A stretch of 64,000 nucleotides of DNA from Chiridota heheva. Its lineage: Eukaryota; Echinodermata; Holothuroidea; Apodida; Chiridotidae. The first letter of the stretch is position 1. The number at the start of each line of letters is the position of its first letter. The notes below the pieces were generated by a model. It did not search any database. It had not been told where the DNA came from and was given only the letters and a program-made list of their open reading frames with translations. Both the position numbers and the translations under genes were made by a program. The stretch is taken from contig JAIGNY010001237.1 of assembly GCA_020152595.1 (NCBI GenBank), positions 346,501 to 410,500 of the forward strand, given 5' to 3'. Positions 58,738 to 64,000 of this stretch are shown here, piece by piece.

Positions 58738-59880
58738 CACACTAAGTTTAACATGGCATCCCATGTGCCACATGGCATCTCACCCCATGTGCCACATGGC
58801 ATCCCACCCAATGTCACACATGGCATCCCACCCAATGTCCCACATGACATCCCATCCCATGTCCCACATGGCATTCCACTATATCTTCCACATGGCATTC
58901 CACCCAATGTCCCACATGACATCCCATCCCATGTCCCACATGGCATTCCACTATATCTTCCACATGGCATCCCACCCCGTGTCCCACATGACATCCCATC
59001 CCATGTCCCACATGGCATTCCACCATATCTTCCACATGGCATCCCACCACATGTCCCACATGACATCCCATGTCCCACGTGGCATACCATCATGTCCCAT
59101 GGGGCATCCCACCCCATGTCCCACATGACATTCCATCTCATGTCCCACATGGCATTCCACCATATCTCCAAATGGCATCCCACCCCATGTCCCACATGAC
59201 AGCCAATGTCCCACGTGGCTTTCCCTTATATGTCCCACAGGGCATCCCATTCTATGACCCACATGGCATTCCATCCTATATCCCACATCCCAAATGACAT
59301 CCCACCTCATGTCCCACATGACATCCAATGCCTTGTCCCACATGGCATTCCACCATACAGTGTCTCACATGGCATTCCACCATATGTCCCACATGGCATT
59401 CCACCATATGTCCCACATGGCATCCCACGCTATGACCCACATGGATCCCATCCTACATGTATGTCCCACATTAATCCAACCATGTCCCACATCCCTCCCT
59501 ATGTCCCAAATGGTATCCCTCCCTGTGTCCCGCATCAGTGGCTTCCCACCTGATGTTCCACATGGCAGCCCACCATGTTCCACATGGTATCCCTCCCAAC
59601 TATGTATAAAAGTGTCAGTTCATATAATAACTTATATGCAAATGACTTGCTGAAATGAAGTGGGACGCCATGTCCCACATAACATCCCATGTCCCACATG
59701 ACATTCCATCCCACAGCAATCCACCCTATGTCCTGCATGGCATTCCACCACATATCCTACGCGGCATTCCATCCTGTTCCACATAGCATCCCACCCCATG
59801 TCCCACATGGCATCCCACCCCATGTCCCACATGGCCCCCATCCATGTCCCACATGGCATCCCTCCCTATGTCCATATGCA
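58738..59880. repeat. CCCACATGGCATCC minisatellite
   Basis: Roughly 24-bp units (CACATGGCATCCCACCCCAT GTCC) with GACATCCCATCC and GGCATTCCACCATATC variants, often in 72-bp trios. An 80-bp non-repeat stretch interrupts it at about 59592-59670. Open frames on both strands result from the absence of stops in the unit. Confidence 0.92.
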
Positions 59881-59899
59881 TTCACATCCTGTCACACTC

Positions 59900-61166
59900 C
59901 TTGAGTGAGCATACTAAATAAAAAAGTCTAGTCAGGTCATATACTGTAGCAACTTTATGCAAAATTTATGCAAATCAACCACAATAATAAAGGTGGAGTT
60001 TAATAATCATGCCTGATACAATTGCTGGTGCCCAAATATTTTGAAGAATTTTAAGGATTTTAAATCTCAAGTACTACAAGAGAGACTTGAGGATCTCTGA
60101 AGAATATTGGAAAATAATATCATTTTACAGTTATCTTCTAAGAAAATATCACATGTTTTATAGACTTTTTAAGGAAACTAGTCTTCAATCCTGTCTTAAG
60201 TATCTCTGAAAAACTTTAATATATTATAAGGAAATTCTAACCTTCCATAAGAATATCTGAAAAAACTTTAACTTTTTCTGAGGAACTCTGAAGAAACTTT
60301 AACATTTTCTGAGCAATTCTTAATTTTTTTTATTATTTCTGAGGAAATCTTAGGACAAATCTGTGGACGCCCAGACGGACGTAATCGCCATTACATAGGT
60401 TCGCATAATTCTTCGCATGCGAACCAAAAATAAGACACTAGGACTCTGCCTCCCATATTTTCCAGGGGTAGTACCGTCGGACAGCCGTGTTAGCTGCCAT
60501 TAGTGATGGCTGGCCATCGGAGGGTACAACAAAAACCTATACCCTGCTGTATTGTTTTAAGTCTTGTGTTAAAACATAGGAAAATCTCAGTTTTAAGATC
60601 TTTGCAAAAACGAAACCATTTTACCTTCTTTTTTTGCTCATTCATGATGTTTGAAGCCTGCCCATGTCTCCAAAAACTATTTTTAAGGTGATTTTAGTTA
60701 TTTTTATCGAAGTGTTTTTTCGGCTACTTTTCATTCCATAAAAATCGTTTGACAAGCTCTCCAAAGTACGGTCAAAGTTCAAAACACTGCTATCGGGGCT
60801 ATAATATTTTAGCAGTGGTAAGGCCTAATAAGTTTTAGATTATTTGAGGGAACAAAATTAAGATAATACTTATTAGGTACAATTATATAATCTAACCATT
60901 TCTTGGTGTTTTATTTATTTATCCTGTTGTGGTGCAAAACAACGTAAAGATTTAGGAAAGTTTTTTGGAAAAGTGAATTATTTAGAATAGCTTAATTGGA
61001 TAAGAATATCAAAAAAAGTAATTCATTTTTAATCATCAATTTTCTGCAATGTGTGAATTTAAAAAAAAGAAGGAATTGAACTGAATTTATAAAGACCCTC
61101 ATACAGCAATCCCAATATCAACCCGTACTTAGGATAACAACAACACAGGCTAAGTGTGCAACTGCT
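59900..61166. other. Non-coding stretch with a hairpin end module
   Basis: A decayed TCTGAGGAA-type repeat at 60080-60360 precedes GGTTCGCAT...ATGCGAACCAAAAAT (60395-60430), which resembles 37280-37312. No exon or RNA gene seen. Confidence 0.5.
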
Positions 61167-62066
61167 TCTGACAAGTTTGAGCGCCAGGTTTCAGTGAAAA
61201 TCCAGGGTGATGTCCTAGACCCGCCTCCCATGAAGAACTCTTCAAATTTAGTCCACATACTATTGACAAATTGTCAACCAAAACGTGTTTTTTATTATTA
61301 TTTTTTTAATTGAATTCTAGAAGGAATTACAAAAAAAAATTATGTCAATTTCAACTGTCAAAGTGCCCCCCCCCCAAAAAAGTACAACATATGCCAGAAA
61401 CTTCTCTTAATTCCCATTTGTTATTCATCTTGCCCAAACTTTTTACCGCTTTTATTTTCGTCCCAGTATCTTTTAACGAAAGCCATGCGGCACATGTTCC
61501 TATGAACTACGCAACAACTTTTGTCAATATCAAATCCCCTACAAATCAAAAGAAATCGATCAGTCCGTTAAGTGCATATGAGGTTTATAACAAATGTGAT
61601 TGGTTATTTACATTTGAACCGGTCTATAAGCGCGCCTTGGGCCCTTCGGGGTGTAATATTTACTTTGGTAAAGTTTTATTGTATGGTAAATGACAGACTT
61701 GGCAAGCTGTCAGTAGGGATTCACAAGGATTTAAATGTGAACCTGAACTGTGTGCATGTGCGTATGTTTATGCAAAGAGCTTTAATATGGGTGATTCTAT
61801 CATATGTACATTCAATTGCGTTAAATTCCTATAGTTCAGTTGTTTTAATCAGAATTTAATGTGCGTAATGGATGTTATGTGTGTAAATTAGCTGACGACA
61901 TAAAAAGAGCAAGATTAAAATGATATCTGTTTGAACACTTAATTAATTAACCGAATTGAGCTTTTGAGTGCTGGGCGGAAGAGTAAATTTTAGAGCCAAG
62001 TGCTGGGCGAAAATTGCGAGTCCTGGGCGGGCCCGCCCAGTGCCGCCCACCGTAGCTAAAACCCTC
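61167..62066. mobile_element. hAT-like non-autonomous element, copy 2 (inverted)
   Basis: Inverted copy of 56717-57653: GACAAGTTTGAG near the inner end, TCTTAATTCCCAT and TGACAGACTTGGCAAGCTG in the middle, and the 18-bp palindrome CTGGGCGGGCCCGCCCAG at 62023-62040 near the outer end (inverted AGGGTTTTAGCTA). Its GC-rich minisatellite has only about three units. Confidence 0.7.
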
Positions 62067-62931
62067 CCTTGAACTTGAACTGCTGCAGGATGGGCATTTC
62101 GATGATGGGTTGAAATATGTGAATGAATTAAGCAAATATCTACCAAGTTATGTAGGCCTAAACCTATAGTAATACTAGTATTGAACTACTAGGCCCTAAC
62201 TTTAGGCCCCTATTTACCTATTGAGATCAACACCTCACTCAGTAGGGCACTACTTGCAAGGCAATACTTGCATACTGAGTGAGACGATGCACAATACACT
62301 CATAACGTTGAAAACCACTCAGACAACAACAAATAACATAATCATAAAATGAAAACCTTTTCAAAATTGCCAAAAGTACTTACGAGCTACGATTTTGATT
62401 TTGATGGTGTCTTGAAACAAGTATCTTTCAAAGTTTTTGATGAAATGATGAAAATGTATGCGAAAAATATCTAAATTATGGAAATGACATTCCGATTACG
62501 TCACAAATCCCTCACTTTAGGAAACGAGTATACAGTACATATAGTGTGCATAGGCTATGACACCCGAGTGCACTAACAGTGCTATTTTGAAAATGTTCGT
62601 CAGTAATGCGAGCAGTATTTGATTTGATGCTATATGCATGTTGACTTTAATACCATCACTCTGTTGTTCAACAACTTTTCAACTAATTAGACACATCCAT
62701 CCAAGGCACTTTTGGAAAATATGTAGGCCTATAGGCCTAAGTAGCGAAGGAGTCTTAAAAAACGCAATTTTTCAACTTTTCTTTATTAAACTCCCGCACA
62801 AAACGTAAGTGAACATCTCAATATAGTATCTGAATCTGAATCTGAATCGGTTAAGTCGGCAAAAATCCTTCAAGAGGACATGAACGCCAACCAAGCGTAA
62901 ATAGTATGAGTAAAAAAAAATATAAAAAAAA

Positions 62932-63180
62932 CTAGTTAGCAATACAGGTGTTAGTAAGTTTAGCTTTGAAACAGTTGAGACTTAGTGCATGAACAATGTC
63001 TGACGGTAAAGCATTCCAATCCTTTAGTGTGTGAGGGAAGAAAGAGTGTTTATATACATTCTTTTTAGCATAGGGAACCTGGAAATTAAGGTCATGATTA
63101 TTTCTTGTATTAGTTCTAACGGTGGGGATAAGTTCATCTTTATTGATGGCGACAAGATTGTTATTGATTTTATATAGCAT
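62932..63180 (-). pseudogene. LINE RT C-terminal tail
   Basis: LYKINNNLVAINKDELIP, then KHSFFPHTLKDWNALPSDIV and FKAKL, ending in a stop. This is the RxxSFFPRTIRDWNxLP-type C terminus of Jockey/CR1/L2 RTs. It is frameshifted relative to 63224-63811. Confidence 0.8.
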
Positions 63181-63223
63181 ATGCAGCGGGTGTTGTATCG
63201 TCTTGTTTTAAGCAGGGGCCAAT

Positions 63224-63811
63224 CTAATTTATAAAGCATGTTTTTACACTAGATTTATAAGAGTAGTCTGCCATACAGAACCTGGCTGCTCTCCTTTGAA
63301 TAGATTCAAGTTTATCCACATCGCACTGGTGATGGGGGTCCCAGACTGCAGATGCGTACTCAAGTACTGGCCTGACTAGAGCTTTATAGGCAGTGGATTT
63401 AACGTCGGTGGGACAGTTTGAGAGGTTACGTTTTAAAAGGCCAAGTATAGAGTTAGCTTTCTTGGTTATGTTATGTATATGTTTATCCCATCTAAGTTTA
63501 TTATCAATTTCAACACCTAGGTATGGGTGGGAGTTGACATGTTTTAGTGGCTGGTTGCATAAGGTATAAACAGGTGATTTAAAGCATTTCTTAGAGGAAA
63601 TTGACAAGATGTAGCATTTGGAGGGGTTGAAATTCATTTGCCATTTGTTTTGCCATTGTTCAAGTTTGTTAAGATCATCTTGGAGGATTTGTTGGTCAGA
63701 GGGGTTATCAATTGTTCTGTACACAAGGCAGTCATCAGCAAACAGTCTGACTGTGCTGTTTATATCATCAGGGATGTCATTTATATATAAGAGGAAAAGT
63801 AATGGACCCAA
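63224..63811 (-). pseudogene. LINE reverse transcriptase, catalytic part
   Basis: Contains GPLLFLLYINDIPDDI, the catalytic LFADDCLVYR (FADD), NPSKCYILSIS, YLGVEIDNKLRWDKHI and LVRPVLEYASAVWDPH, in the correct order. Upstream, 63815-64000 continues in shifted frames with a DFSKAFDKVP-type motif. At 63224-63245 the frame is lost, and the C terminus continues at 62932-63180 in another frame. Confidence 0.85.
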
Positions 63812-64000
63812 GACAGTACCTTGTGGTACACGGATAAAACCTGTTTAGAATCAGAGATTTCACCATCGCAAACAACACGCTGGATGCGGTTGTTGAGGAA
63901 TGATGCAAACCAGGCCAGAAGATTTCCATCAATGCCATAGGCAGAAAGTTTGGATAACAGGCGCTGGTGGGGACTTTATCAAAGGCTTTTGAGAAGTCAA

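Larger units (their letters stand above)
62830..64000 (-). mobile_element. L2/CR1-like LINE 3' half, 5' end off the window
   Basis: The minus strand reads RT from before motif B to the C terminus, then a short 3' UTR ending in a microsatellite-like ATTCAG tail (about 62832-62850), typical of this clade. It has no RNase H. It may be the same family as the element at 1-1722. Confidence 0.85.

Noticed and set aside
58675-59904. His/Pro-rich and Met/Cys/Gly-rich open frames on both strands
   Set aside because: Stop-free minisatellite; open in several frames at once with no start or splice context.
62382-62500. Possible first STAM exon on the minus strand (TAGCTC|GTAAGT, with TGACGTAA upstream)
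   Set aside because: No ATG-led frame resembling the STAM N terminus. At most a non-coding first exon or chance donor; not supported without RNA data.

Overview
The window is invertebrate nuclear DNA with small exons, multi-kilobase introns, GT-AG splice sites and many mobile elements and tandem arrays. It carries one host gene that I can support: a STAM (signal-transducing adaptor molecule) orthologue on the minus strand. I reconstructed eleven coding exons of it, and splice phase agrees at every junction. The protein is close to animal STAM. Frequent TAGGCCTA-like motifs, STAM-like exon structure and abundant TTAA/hAT MITEs suggest a marine deuterostome, perhaps an echinoderm. That assignment is an impression, not a proof.

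Layout from left to right. 1-5.0 kb: two broken LINEs on the minus strand, first an L2/CR1-like one (endonuclease plus start of RT), then an I-like one (RT plus RNase H). 5.4-6.3 kb: a TTAA-flanked foldback MITE carrying a LINE fragment. 6.3-55.0 kb: STAM, read right to left. Its introns hold five large, mutually unrelated tandem arrays: 20-bp unit at 10.2-10.9 kb, 54-bp at 12.0-19.3 kb, 63/38-bp at 25.5-29.3 kb, 34-bp at 30.8-31.7 kb and 82/83-bp at 41.2-54.95 kb. Together they are about 26 kb, over half of the 48.7-kb gene span. MITEs, a tRNA-derived SINE and a five-fold tandem of tRNA-like units fill much of the rest. 55.0-62.8 kb: no exon found. It holds two inverted 0.93-kb hAT-like elements flanking a CCCACATGGCAT-type minisatellite. 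62.8-64.0 kb: the 3' half of another L2/CR1-like LINE.

STAM pairs with HRS in ESCRT-0, which binds ubiquitinated cargo on endosomes. The exons encode, in order, the VHS domain, the UIM, the SH3 domain, the HRS-binding GAT-like helical region and a Pro/Gln/Met-rich tail. The first coding exon and the end of the tail were not found.

The most unusual observation is the 13.7-kb, roughly 165-copy array. Its 82/83-bp unit is made from the last 32 bases of a STAM VHS exon, its 5' splice site and the first ~50 bases of the intron. The real exon end is the last unit of the array, so the intron carries dozens of copies of its own splice donor. The CpG that spans the exon/intron boundary has decayed in most units to CA (donor lost) or TG (donor kept).
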